From Planctomycetales bacterium (lineage in GTDB: Bacteria > Planctomycetota > Planctomycetia > Pirellulales > Thermoguttaceae), in the NCBI GenBank assembly GCA_007127495.1, contig SKZG01000265.1:1-5701 (forward strand): 5,701 nt of DNA, given 5' to 3'. Positions 1 through 5,459 of this stretch are shown here, piece after piece. The notes below the pieces were generated by a model. That model ran no database searches and was not told where the DNA came from. It saw only the letters and a program-made list of their open reading frames with translations. The stretch's first letter is position 1; every line of letters starts with the position of its first letter. A program made the translations under genes and the position numbers.

Positions 1-186
1 AACCGGCGAGAAACGCGCGGCATGCGCAAGAACTGGCACATGGGCGTGAAGGGGCTCATGACGGTAATTCGGGTGCTCCCGGAGGACCTCTACGATCTGG
101 TAATCAATAGCGATCAGACCGTGCAGCCGGGCGAAGTTCTCGATGAGATCAAGCGTCGCCGCAAGGCCGACGACCGTCCGTCCTAG
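1..186 (+). CDS. C-terminal fragment, possibly of a multicopper oxidase (5' end outside window)
   Basis: An open frame enters from the left edge in frame 1 and runs 61 codons to a TAG at 184-186. The tail contains GMRKNWHMGVKGLMTVIRVL, followed by an acidic and then a lysine/arginine-rich end (DEIKRRRKADDRPS). A short 'G(L/M)MTVxRV'-like beta strand after a Met/His segment resembles the end of the last cupredoxin domain of multicopper oxidases, where the final strand follows the HCH...H...M copper ligands. Those ligands would lie outside the window, so the family assignment is inference only. The next two genes on the same strand encode a Cys-rich exported protein and a TolC-type efflux protein, which would fit copper detoxification. 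It could equally be the tail of an unrelated conserved protein. That it is coding is fairly secure from the open frame and natural-looking composition; the function is tentative. Confidence 0.5.
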   Translation, partial: NRRETRGMRKNWHMGVKGLMTVIRVLPEDLYDLVINSDQTVQPGEVLDEIKRRRKADDRPS

Positions 187-371
187 ATAGCCGGCGTTAA
201 ACCGGGCAAGCAGGGAGGGCATCCCCGCCGGCCTGCGGCTGGGTCATGAATGTTTGGTTAGTGCGCCGAATAGAAGAGAGCTGAATATAGTATAGGGGGC
301 GCGAAGCCGGCCTTCTCGATGCCGCGGTCTGCCCAGGCGGCGGGCCCTCCCACCACGGAAAGGAGTCCGCC
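187..371 (+). other. Intergenic leader before the Cys-rich protein gene
   Basis: These 185 bases hold no convincing gene. The stretch is GC-rich except for an AT-rich pocket around 245-294, which is where a promoter would most likely sit. The gap is long enough for the downstream pair of genes to have their own promoter rather than depend on read-through. The last bases carry an AAAGGAG ribosome binding site at 359-365, ahead of the GTG at 372. Confidence 0.5.
286..291 (+). promoter_or_regulatory. Candidate -10 element (TATAGT)
   Basis: TATAGT lies in the only AT-rich pocket between the first two genes, about 80 bases before the GTG at 372. I cannot find a matching -35 hexamer at 16-18 bases; the nearest TTGGTT at 254-259 is 26 bases away. 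The call therefore rests on one hexamer and its position. Confidence 0.22.
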
Positions 372-815
372 GTGAGAACACCGGATCGACACGCCAAACG
401 TCCCGCCAGCCTCCGCCCGATCGCGGCGGTGCTCATAATCGTCGGGATAGCCATCGTGGCTACCACATTGGCCTTTGCCGCGGAACAGCGACAACCGGCC
501 CTGGAGCAGGCGCCGAAAGTTCATGCTCCCATGGCCTCGAAGCCGCTCCCGCCACGCGACTGCTGGCGTTGCATGGGCCCGGCCACATGCCCGCCATGCC
601 TGCCGCCGCACTTGCCGGGATTCCTGTACTACGGAATCTATCCGTGGGACGACGATCCGGTCAACGGATTCAACGACTGCCCGAGCGGCGACTGCGGTCA
701 CGTAGGCATGAGCCGATCGCTGCGTTGGATTCATGCGCGCCAGCGTGCCGCGAACCTCCGGCCGGGACGCGCGCAGCATCCGGCGGATATCGGTTCGTAT
801 CAGTACGAACGATGA
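372..815 (+). CDS. Small exported Cys-rich protein with paired CxxC motifs, function unknown
   Basis: I do not recognise the family. The 147-residue product starts at GTG, six bases after an AAAGGAG ribosome binding site (359-365). A basic N-terminus (residues 1-15) precedes a hydrophobic segment at about 16-36 (PIAAVLIIVGIAIVATTLAF) and an AA-E junction, so it is either a cleaved signal peptide or a membrane anchor. The mature part is proline-rich and has six cysteines: C64 and C67 (CWRC), C73 and C76 (CPPC), then C103 and C108. Aromatic residues cluster between them (FLYYGIYPW, residues 84-92). The tail is basic and cysteine-free. Closely spaced CxxC pairs outside the cytoplasm suggest either metal binding (Zn, Cu) or disulfide chemistry; I cannot choose. 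Its stop is 44 bases before the preferred start of the TolC-type gene, so co-transcription and a role in the same metal-handling process are plausible. Confidence 0.72.
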   Translation: MRTPDRHAKRPASLRPIAAVLIIVGIAIVATTLAFAAEQRQPALEQAPKVHAPMASKPLPPRDCWRCMGPATCPPCLPPHLPGFLYYGIYPWDDDPVNGFNDCPSGDCGHVGMSRSLRWIHARQRAANLRPGRAQHPADIGSYQYER

Positions 816-846
816 GAAGGCGATTGAACCAGCATGCCAAGCATGT

Positions 847-852
847 GAGGAG
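847..852 (+). promoter_or_regulatory. Ribosome binding site deciding the TolC start (GAGGAG)
   Basis: GAGGAG lies seven bases before ATG 860. Upstream in-frame ATGs at 569 and 812 lack a comparable site. Starting at 860 puts a clean signal peptide at the N-terminus, whereas the longer starts bury it behind Arg-rich sequence that overlaps the preceding gene. Confidence 0.7.
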
Positions 853-859
853 ACGGTCG

Positions 860-2443
860 ATGATACGCCCAAGAGTCTGTTTCGCGATGCTGCTTCTGGC
901 GGCCCTCGGCGCACTACCGGCCACCGCCCTCAGAGCGCAAACGCCCAACCGGCACGACGCGATGGCAACGTTGCCAAGTGCCGCCGAGCGAGCGATTTGT
1001 CCCGCCCGCCGCTTGACGTCCTCGGAAGTCCGCCTCGTCGCGGCCATGGATTCTGATTCCGATCCCATGCAGCCCATGCCGGCTCAGATGCATCGGGGCC
1101 GGGCAGGGCGTGCAACGGACGAACCGCGGGAATCGGATGCCGGCAAACGGTATCTGCCGCCTCCGGCGATCCCCGATTCACCCCGTCCGCTGAATGCCTT
1201 CGGTACGGCGCTGGCTTCGCCCTCGGGGTCTCCCCTGACGCTCGACGAATTGGAGTCGATGGCCTGCGGGAACAATCCCACGCTTCTGCAAGCCCGAGCC
1301 CAGGTGGAGGGTGCGTTGGGCAAAGCCATCCAGGCGGGCCTCTGGCCCAACCCAACGCTTCGGTACAGCGCCGAGCAAATCGGGGTGGAAGGAACCATTG
1401 GTGAGTTCCACGGCGCCAGCGTGGAACAGCGGATCGTCACCGCCCGCAAACTTGACCTCAGCCGCGAAAAGTTTTTGGCGCAAACCCGTGTGGCCGAGTG
1501 GATGGCACTGGCACAGCAGTACCGTGTATTGAATGAAGTTCGTTTGCATTATTTCCGTGCCTGCGGGCGACAGGAACTGCTGGGCGTGCAGCGCGAGCTA
1601 CTCAAGAATGCCGAAGACGAGTTGGTCACGACGCGCGAAATGTACAATGTCGGGCAGGCGATACGCGCCGAAGTCCACCAGGCCAACGTCGCGTTGCAGC
1701 AACAACGGCTCACGGTGATGATGGCGGAAAATGACTATCGCCAGGCCTTCGAAGAGCTGACGGCCATGGTGGGCATCGACCTGGCGCCGGCGCCGCTGGC
1801 GACCCCGCTGGAGGGCGACCTGGCACCGATCGACTGGGAAGAAGCGCTCGCGCGATTGATTCAGGAGAGTCCCCAGATGATGGCGGCCCGCTGCAAGCTT
1901 GATGCCGACAGCGTGACCATCCGCCGGGAAATCGCCGAGCCGGTCCCCGACCTGATCGTGGAGGCAGGCGCCGGCTATAACTTCGAAGCCGACCAGACCG
2001 TGGGCGTCGCCGGATTGTCGCTCGAAGTGCCGCTGTTCGACTGGAATCAGGGAACCATTCGTCAGGCCGAGGCAGACTACGCTCGCCAGCGTGGCGAGGT
2101 GCGTCGCACCGAACTGTGGCTGCGGCGCGACCTGGCTCGTCAGTATCGCCTTTACCTGACGGCACTACAACATGTGCATCATTATCGCGACGTCATCCTG
2201 CCCGAATCGTATCAGGCCTATGAACTTCTTCTGCAAAGTTACAAGCGCGAGCGAACGGCTTGGCCCGAAGTCCTGGCTGCTGAACAGCAATACTTCACGC
2301 TGCGGAAGAACTACATTCAGAATTTGATTGCCTGGCGCGAATCGGAGGTGCTCATCACCGGCTACTTGCTGCACAACGGCCTGGAAGCCGCTCCGCAACC
2401 GATCCCACCCGGCCACATGAACTCCGTGCCGAAGCCTCGTTAG
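860..2443 (+). CDS. TolC-family outer-membrane efflux protein (CzcC/CusC type)
   Basis: The 527-residue product is an outer-membrane channel component expected to work with an RND pump and a periplasmic adaptor to expel metals or other toxic compounds. Residues 1-26 form a signal peptide (hydrophobic MLLLAALGALP core, ALRA-Q cleavage site). No lipobox cysteine follows, unlike lipidated CusC proteins. Residues 27-120 are a low-complexity linker with Met residues at 63, 70, 73 and 77. The TolC domain spans about 125-505 and shows the usual internal duplication: the first half starts at LTLDELESMACGNNPTLLQA with NPTL near 164, and the second starts near residue 323 (IDWEEALARLIQESPQMMAA) with PDLIVEAGAGY near 363. 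Long amphipathic helices (about 195-300 and 395-500) fit the coiled-coil tunnel, and PLFDWNQG at 391-398 matches the second-half strand pattern. The start was chosen on the GAGGAG site and the signal peptide. The family is secure; the metal substrate is inferred from context. Confidence 0.93.
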   Translation: MIRPRVCFAMLLLAALGALPATALRAQTPNRHDAMATLPSAAERAICPARRLTSSEVRLVAAMDSDSDPMQPMPAQMHRGRAGRATDEPRESDAGKRYLPPPAIPDSPRPLNAFGTALASPSGSPLTLDELESMACGNNPTLLQARAQVEGALGKAIQAGLWPNPTLRYSAEQIGVEGTIGEFHGASVEQRIVTARKLDLSREKFLAQTRVAEWMALAQQYRVLNEVRLHYFRACGRQELLGVQRELLKNAEDELVTTREMYNVGQAIRAEVHQANVALQQQRLTVMMAENDYRQAFEELTAMVGIDLAPAPLATPLEGDLAPIDWEEALARLIQESPQMMAARCKLDADSVTIRREIAEPVPDLIVEAGAGYNFEADQTVGVAGLSLEVPLFDWNQGTIRQAEADYARQRGEVRRTELWLRRDLARQYRLYLTALQHVHHYRDVILPESYQAYELLLQSYKRERTAWPEVLAAEQQYFTLRKNYIQNLIAWRESEVLITGYLLHNGLEAAPQPIPPGHMNSVPKPR

Positions 2444-2794
2444 GATCGAACAACAATTGCTGCCGTCTCAACACGATGCAAGCTGGCCAATCCTAAGGGA
2501 TGAGAGAAGGGACGTGTGAATGAGAAGGGATTACGGAGGGCTGTGGGAGCATATCCTGGCAGTTATTGATTTGCCAATCCTTACGGCGGGCCGGTGTCTC
2601 GCGTGGGTTGGCTGCCATTCCAGATAACTCGGCCGCCACGGTGGCCGTCGCTTGATTCTGGACGTTGCCGATCATTCCCAAAGTATGGTTGGCCCGACGA
2701 CTCGCTGCGGAATTGTGCCGGTAGCGGTTGGCGCCGCAACGGGTCTGGTGACCTGACGGCTTCTCGCAATCCTCATTTGGGATAAGCGGTCGAT

Positions 2795-2819
2795 CATTTT
2801 TCGGGAGACCGCGAAAATG
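2795..2819. repeat. Hairpin with a single bulged T
   Basis: Arms 2795-2803 (CATTTTTCG) and 2812-2819 (CGAAAATG) pair over eight base pairs with one bulged T at 2801 and an eight-base loop. It directly adjoins the next hairpin. Its AT-rich arm gives a TTTT run on the minus strand, just downstream of the other hairpin. Confidence 0.4.
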
Positions 2820-2820
2820 G

Positions 2821-2840
2821 GACCATCCCTTGCGATGGTC
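2821..2840 (-). terminator. Possible weak terminator hairpin for the stress gene
   Basis: A perfect 7-bp stem, GACCATC (2821-2827) with GATGGTC (2834-2840), encloses a 6-base loop. Read on the minus strand it lies 107 bases past the end of the stress gene and is followed three bases later by TTTT, a short and imperfect U-tract. Position and orientation suit a terminator, but the stem is short. Confidence 0.3.
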
Positions 2841-2946
2841 GTCAGCAGCGTACGATTCCGGCGGCCGGAACCGATGGAATCGGCACGCTGTCCCCCGTCC
2901 CTGACACCAGAGGCCGGAGGCCAGCGCGCCCTCATCCGTGTGGTTC

Positions 2947-3468
2947 CTACCTGCGAACGGTTGCGGCATGGTCGGCCTGGTATGCGCCGTGGCGTTCCAG
3001 GATTCCCATGGCTTCGTTGTAACGAGAGCCAGCATCGACGGTTACAATGGTCCGCCCTTCCTTGAGTTCGTTCTCGTAGTACTCGGCCTCCTCCTTGGGA
3101 ATGCCCAGTCCGATCAGCGCGCCGGCGATCCCTGCGACGGTGCCGCCTGCCACCGCGCTGGACAGGACCGCCGCCAACATGCCTCCGGCAATCGCCGGTC
3201 CGATGGCCGGCAGCATGCCGGCAACGATGCCGATTCCCCAGAGCGCGCCCACTCCGACGCCCGTGGCGGCGCCGGCAGCGGCCCCAGCGGCCGCATGGGA
3301 CTCGTCGCTTTCGGGCGTCGCTTGGGTTTCCGCATCCTCGTGCTTGCCGGCAACGCCGATGTGGTCCTCAGCGAAGTCCATCTGGCGCAGTTCCTGGACG
3401 GCGCGCCGAGCTTGCTCGTGGTTCTGGAAGACGCCGACCGCGGTTGTGCGTTCTTGATTCACGTCCAT
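2947..3468 (-). CDS. General stress protein (YflT/GSP17M-like domain) with glycine-zipper insert
   Basis: The 173-residue product has two halves of an alpha/beta domain of the YflT/general stress protein 17M kind: residues 7-42 ([20 protein letters not shown], then DHIGVAGKH) and 122-163 ([20 protein letters not shown], then VTVDAG and a final helix). Between them lies an acidic linker (43-58) and a very hydrophobic Gly/Ala stretch (59-121). Glycines at 62, 66, 70, 74 and 78 fall exactly every fourth residue, and later GxxxG pairs occur at 109/113 and 116/120, a glycine zipper suited to tight helix packing or membrane insertion. Family knowledge links such proteins to general stress responses, with no defined biochemistry. 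ATG 3468 is preceded by AAAGGAG (minus strand, 3475-3481) at a spacing of six. It stands alone, divergent from the MscS channel gene. Gene and domain are well supported; the role is not. Confidence 0.88.
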   Translation of the reverse strand: MDVNQERTTAVGVFQNHEQARRAVQELRQMDFAEDHIGVAGKHEDAETQATPESDESHAAAGAAAGAATGVGVGALWGIGIVAGMLPAIGPAIAGGMLAAVLSSAVAGGTVAGIAGALIGLGIPKEEAEYYENELKEGRTIVTVDAGSRYNEAMGILERHGAYQADHAATVRR

Positions 3469-3514
3469 GACTCTCTCCTTTGTTCAAATGTTCTCGCCAA
3501 TATCAAATGGCCCA

Positions 3515-3543
3515 GCATGCAACGCCCCGCGCTGCATGCAACG
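3515..3543. repeat. 10-bp direct repeat, candidate operator upstream of stress gene
   Basis: GCATGCAACG occurs exactly at 3515-3524 and again at 3534-3543, 19 bases apart, and each copy includes the palindrome GCATGC. The copies lie 47-75 bases upstream of the stress gene start, where an operator or promoter element would be expected. A regulatory role is inference from position. Confidence 0.4.
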
Positions 3544-3680
3544 ATCCCTTCCAGCCTGTGCAAATGGCGTGCCCAGACGCTCCCAACGTGCATTTCCCCG
3601 GCGGAACTCGAAGCAGAACGCTATTGTCGTGCCGGTCGTGTCGTGCTGGCAGCGGTCTCTGGTTCGCAGTGGTGCGGTGG

Positions 3681-3727
3681 CCTGCCCGAGTTCGGACGAG
3701 CCGCGCTGCGACGGCATGTCGGGCAGG
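3681..3727. repeat. 9-bp inverted repeat with 29-base loop
   Basis: CCTGCCCGA (3681-3689) is the exact reverse complement of 3719-3727. A smaller GCCG/CGGC pair (3700-3703 with 3712-3715) sits inside the loop, so a nested structure is possible. It lies mid-way between the two divergent genes; its function is unknown. Confidence 0.35.
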
Positions 3728-3911
3728 GGCGACACTCCGACGCTGGCGGATTGCATCCCGCTCGTCGAGCCCGCCGGTTTCCGCTCCGGTCGGATGGGGC
3801 CCCTGCCAACCTCCCGTTGGAATGCCGTCCGGGAGTGTTCGCTCGGTGGGCCCCTCGAAGCCTGCCTGGGGAGCGATCGGCATGGCATTTGCAGTCGTCC
3901 CTTCCCAACGC

Positions 3912-3953
3912 CGCTGCCGGGGGCCTGCCGGCTTCACCCGCTCGGCGGCAGCG
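3912..3953 (+). repeat. 8-bp inverted repeat just upstream of the MscS ribosome binding site
   Basis: CGCTGCCG (3912-3919) pairs exactly with 3946-3953 around a 26-base GC-rich loop. The right arm ends nine bases before the AAGG ribosome binding site (3963-3966). It could fold in the leader of the channel transcript. In such GC-rich DNA a chance match is quite possible. Confidence 0.3.
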
Positions 3954-3972
3954 TGCTCTCGCAAGGTAACGT

Positions 3973-5304
3973 ATGCAACCTCAGCTTCCGAACACTGAGA
4001 AGGCGGGCGCCCAGCGGCGAAGACCTGTGATACCGACGGCGCGTCGTTCCCCGCGATCGCGCCGCCCAGGGCAACAAGTGGGGCATTCGCGGCAGACGCG
4101 GCCGCGTGGCAGGCATCCGTCGTCGGCCCGCTGGCAACGTTCCCACGGGAGGGCGCGAACCTCGCTGCAACGCTTCCGGCAAGCGACCATCCTGGCGGTC
4201 GCCCTGACCACCCTCGTCCTTCTCGTCTGGGCGGAGGCGGACGACGAGACTGGACCGCCGACCGCCGGCAGTCCACAGAACGCGGCAATCGATGGGCAGG
4301 AACCGGGCGGCGAGGGCGCCCCCCAGCCCGAGGCCGACATCGATCCGCATCAGTCGCTCGAAGAGGCGACCGCCACCATCCGCGGGCTCGTACACGGCTT
4401 CATGGCCGTCCTGCCAAAGATCGTGGTTGCCCTGTTCTTGCTTCTGATGGCGTGGATCCTGGCAGTGGTGGTGCGCTGGGGGTTGCACAAGAGTCTCAGC
4501 GGCTGGGAGCGGAGCGAGGCGGTCGCGGCGCTCATCCGCATCGGGCTGTTCCTTCTCGCGATCGCCGCCGGCTTGAGCGTGATTGCCGGCGATGCCACCG
4601 CGCTGCTGGGATCGGTCGGCCTCATTGGCCTGGCCCTTTCCTGGGCACTGCAAACGCCCATCGAAAGCTTCACCGGTTGGGTGCTCAACGCATTCCGGGG
4701 CTACTATCGGCCGGGGGATCGCATCGAAGTGGGCGATGTCTTCGGCGACGTCTACCGGATCGACGTCTTGACCACGACGGTGTGGGAGGCCGGCGGGCCG
4801 GGCAAAACCGTGGCCGGATGGCAGCCGACCGGCGCCCTGATCACCTTTCCCAACTGGGAAATCCTTCGGTCGAACATCATCAACTACAGCCGCGATTTCC
4901 CCTATATTTGGGACGAGGTCACCTTCGGTGTCGCCGACGAAAGCGACCTCGGCTATACCGTTGACATCGCCCGTGCCATTGCCGACGAAGTCGTGGGAGA
5001 CATGATGCGGGAGCCCATCGCCAACTACCGCGATCTGCTCGAACGCCAGCGCTTGGCGTACGACATCGACGACCGGCCGCAGGTGTACCTGTCGCCTGCA
5101 GATGCATTCACCAACTGCACGGTGCGTTACCTGGTCCCGGTCCACCAGCGCCGCCGCTGGTCCACCGAATTGATCCTTGCCATTTCCCGCGAACTGGAGC
5201 GGCCCGAGCATCGCGACCGCATCGTGCCCGGATACCCACGCACCCGGGTGGACCTGGCGGATGGACCGCATCGCCCTGCCCAGGGCCCAGACGCGACGCC
5301 GTAG
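3973..5304 (+). CDS. MscS-family mechanosensitive ion channel
   Basis: The 443-residue product should be an inner-membrane channel that opens under membrane tension to release solutes on osmotic downshock. The N-terminus (1-68) is strongly basic and unstructured, followed by a hydrophobic segment (71-88) and an acidic linker (89-130). Core membrane helices are about 143-168, 184-205 and 208-227. The pore helix and beta domain read GSVGLIGLALSWALQTPIES (213-232), then YYRPGDRIEVGDVFGDVYRI (244-263), and the conserved FPNWEILRSNIINYSRD (292-308) matches the MscS 'PN-x-N-IIN-(Y/F)S' signature. An alpha/beta C-terminal domain extends to about 428. An insertion (about 271-287, Gly/Trp-rich) interrupts the beta domain. 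ATG 3973 has AAGG at a spacing of six; a GTG at 4078 is an alternative that removes much of the basic tail. The family is secure; the exact start is uncertain. Confidence 0.92.
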   Translation: MQPQLPNTEKAGAQRRRPVIPTARRSPRSRRPGQQVGHSRQTRPRGRHPSSARWQRSHGRARTSLQRFRQATILAVALTTLVLLVWAEADDETGPPTAGSPQNAAIDGQEPGGEGAPQPEADIDPHQSLEEATATIRGLVHGFMAVLPKIVVALFLLLMAWILAVVVRWGLHKSLSGWERSEAVAALIRIGLFLLAIAAGLSVIAGDATALLGSVGLIGLALSWALQTPIESFTGWVLNAFRGYYRPGDRIEVGDVFGDVYRIDVLTTTVWEAGGPGKTVAGWQPTGALITFPNWEILRSNIINYSRDFPYIWDEVTFGVADESDLGYTVDIARAIADEVVGDMMREPIANYRDLLERQRLAYDIDDRPQVYLSPADAFTNCTVRYLVPVHQRRRWSTELILAISRELERPEHRDRIVPGYPRTRVDLADGPHRPAQGPDATP

Positions 5305-5319
5305 CCCCGGCCGCGTCTG

Positions 5320-5340
5320 GCGGCGCTCCGACAGCGCCGC
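5320..5340 (+). terminator. GC-rich hairpin after the MscS gene, no T-tract
   Basis: A perfect 8-bp stem, GCGGCGCT (5320-5327) with AGCGCCGC (5333-5340), encloses a 5-base loop 15 bases past the channel stop codon. There is no following T-run, so if it ends transcription it is not a classical intrinsic terminator; it could instead protect the 3' end of the transcript. Confidence 0.4.
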
Positions 5341-5396
5341 GCGGCATCGACATTCCGTCGCGGGCGATTGGGGGAGTCGGTTCCCATGGCACCGAA

Positions 5397-5436
5397 GTTG
5401 CTCTGGGATGCTCCGACTTCGTCGGACAAGAGCAAC
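5397..5436 (+). promoter_or_regulatory. Two-tier stem-loop in the leader of the secreted-protein gene
   Basis: An outer 8-bp stem (GTTGCTCT 5397-5404 with AGAGCAAC 5429-5436) encloses an asymmetric internal loop (seven bases against two) and an inner 6-bp stem (TCCGAC 5412-5417 with GTCGGA 5421-5426) closed by TTC. The structure ends 12 bases before the AGGAGG ribosome binding site at 5449-5454. There is no T-run after it, which argues against a simple terminator and for a leader element, a transcript-stabilising stem or a protein-binding site. The pairing is exact; the role is inferred. Confidence 0.5.
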
Positions 5437-5459
5437 AGACCCATCTTCAGGAGGTTGAC

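Larger units (their letters stand above)
2444..2946. other. Intergenic region between convergent genes
   Basis: About 500 bases separate the TolC-type gene from the minus-strand stress gene, whose ends face each other. Open frames exist on both strands, but they lack ribosome binding sites, have implausible Arg/Pro/Ser-rich composition, and the longest (minus, 2493-3035) runs into the stress gene. No strong hairpin plus T-run follows the TolC stop. The notable structures are the two hairpins at 2795-2840. It might contain a decayed gene or a small RNA, but I see no positive evidence for either. Confidence 0.5.
3469..3972. other. Divergent intergenic region between stress gene and MscS gene
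   Basis: This 504-base stretch must carry the promoters of both flanking genes. Open frames in it (for example minus 3503-4288 and plus 3467-4030) are Arg/Pro/Ser-rich, overlap a real gene on one side or lack ribosome binding sites, and resemble no family I know. Visible structure: a 10-bp direct repeat at 3515-3543, a 9-bp inverted repeat at 3681-3727, and an 8-bp inverted repeat at 3912-3953 just before the channel's ribosome binding site. I could not identify a sigma-70 promoter with confidence. Confidence 0.5.

Noticed and set aside
569..859. Upstream extension of the TolC-type frame
   Set aside because: It overlaps the Cys-rich gene out of frame, is Arg-rich and buries the signal peptide; ATG 860 with GAGGAG explains the protein better.
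2635..2645. Palindrome GCCACGGTGGC
   Set aside because: The arms are separated by one base, so it cannot form an RNA hairpin as such, and an isolated 11-base palindrome in GC-rich DNA is weak evidence for a binding site.
2493..3035. 180-codon minus-strand open frame downstream of the stress gene
   Set aside because: It starts inside the stress gene in another frame, lacks a ribosome binding site and has an implausible composition. I also considered a decayed gene here but see no conserved motif.
3797..3858. Two GGGCCCCT copies, one within the palindrome GGGGCCCC
   Set aside because: The match is short and low in complexity, readily expected by chance at this base composition, and bears no clear positional relation to a gene start.
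2938..3969. 343-codon plus-strand open frame
   Set aside because: It runs antisense through the whole stress gene, which has a good ribosome binding site and recognisable domain halves; the frame's product matches nothing I know.
3503..4288. 261-codon minus-strand open frame across the divergent intergenic region
   Set aside because: It overlaps the MscS N-terminus, has no recognisable domain and shows low-complexity Arg/Pro/Ala composition.
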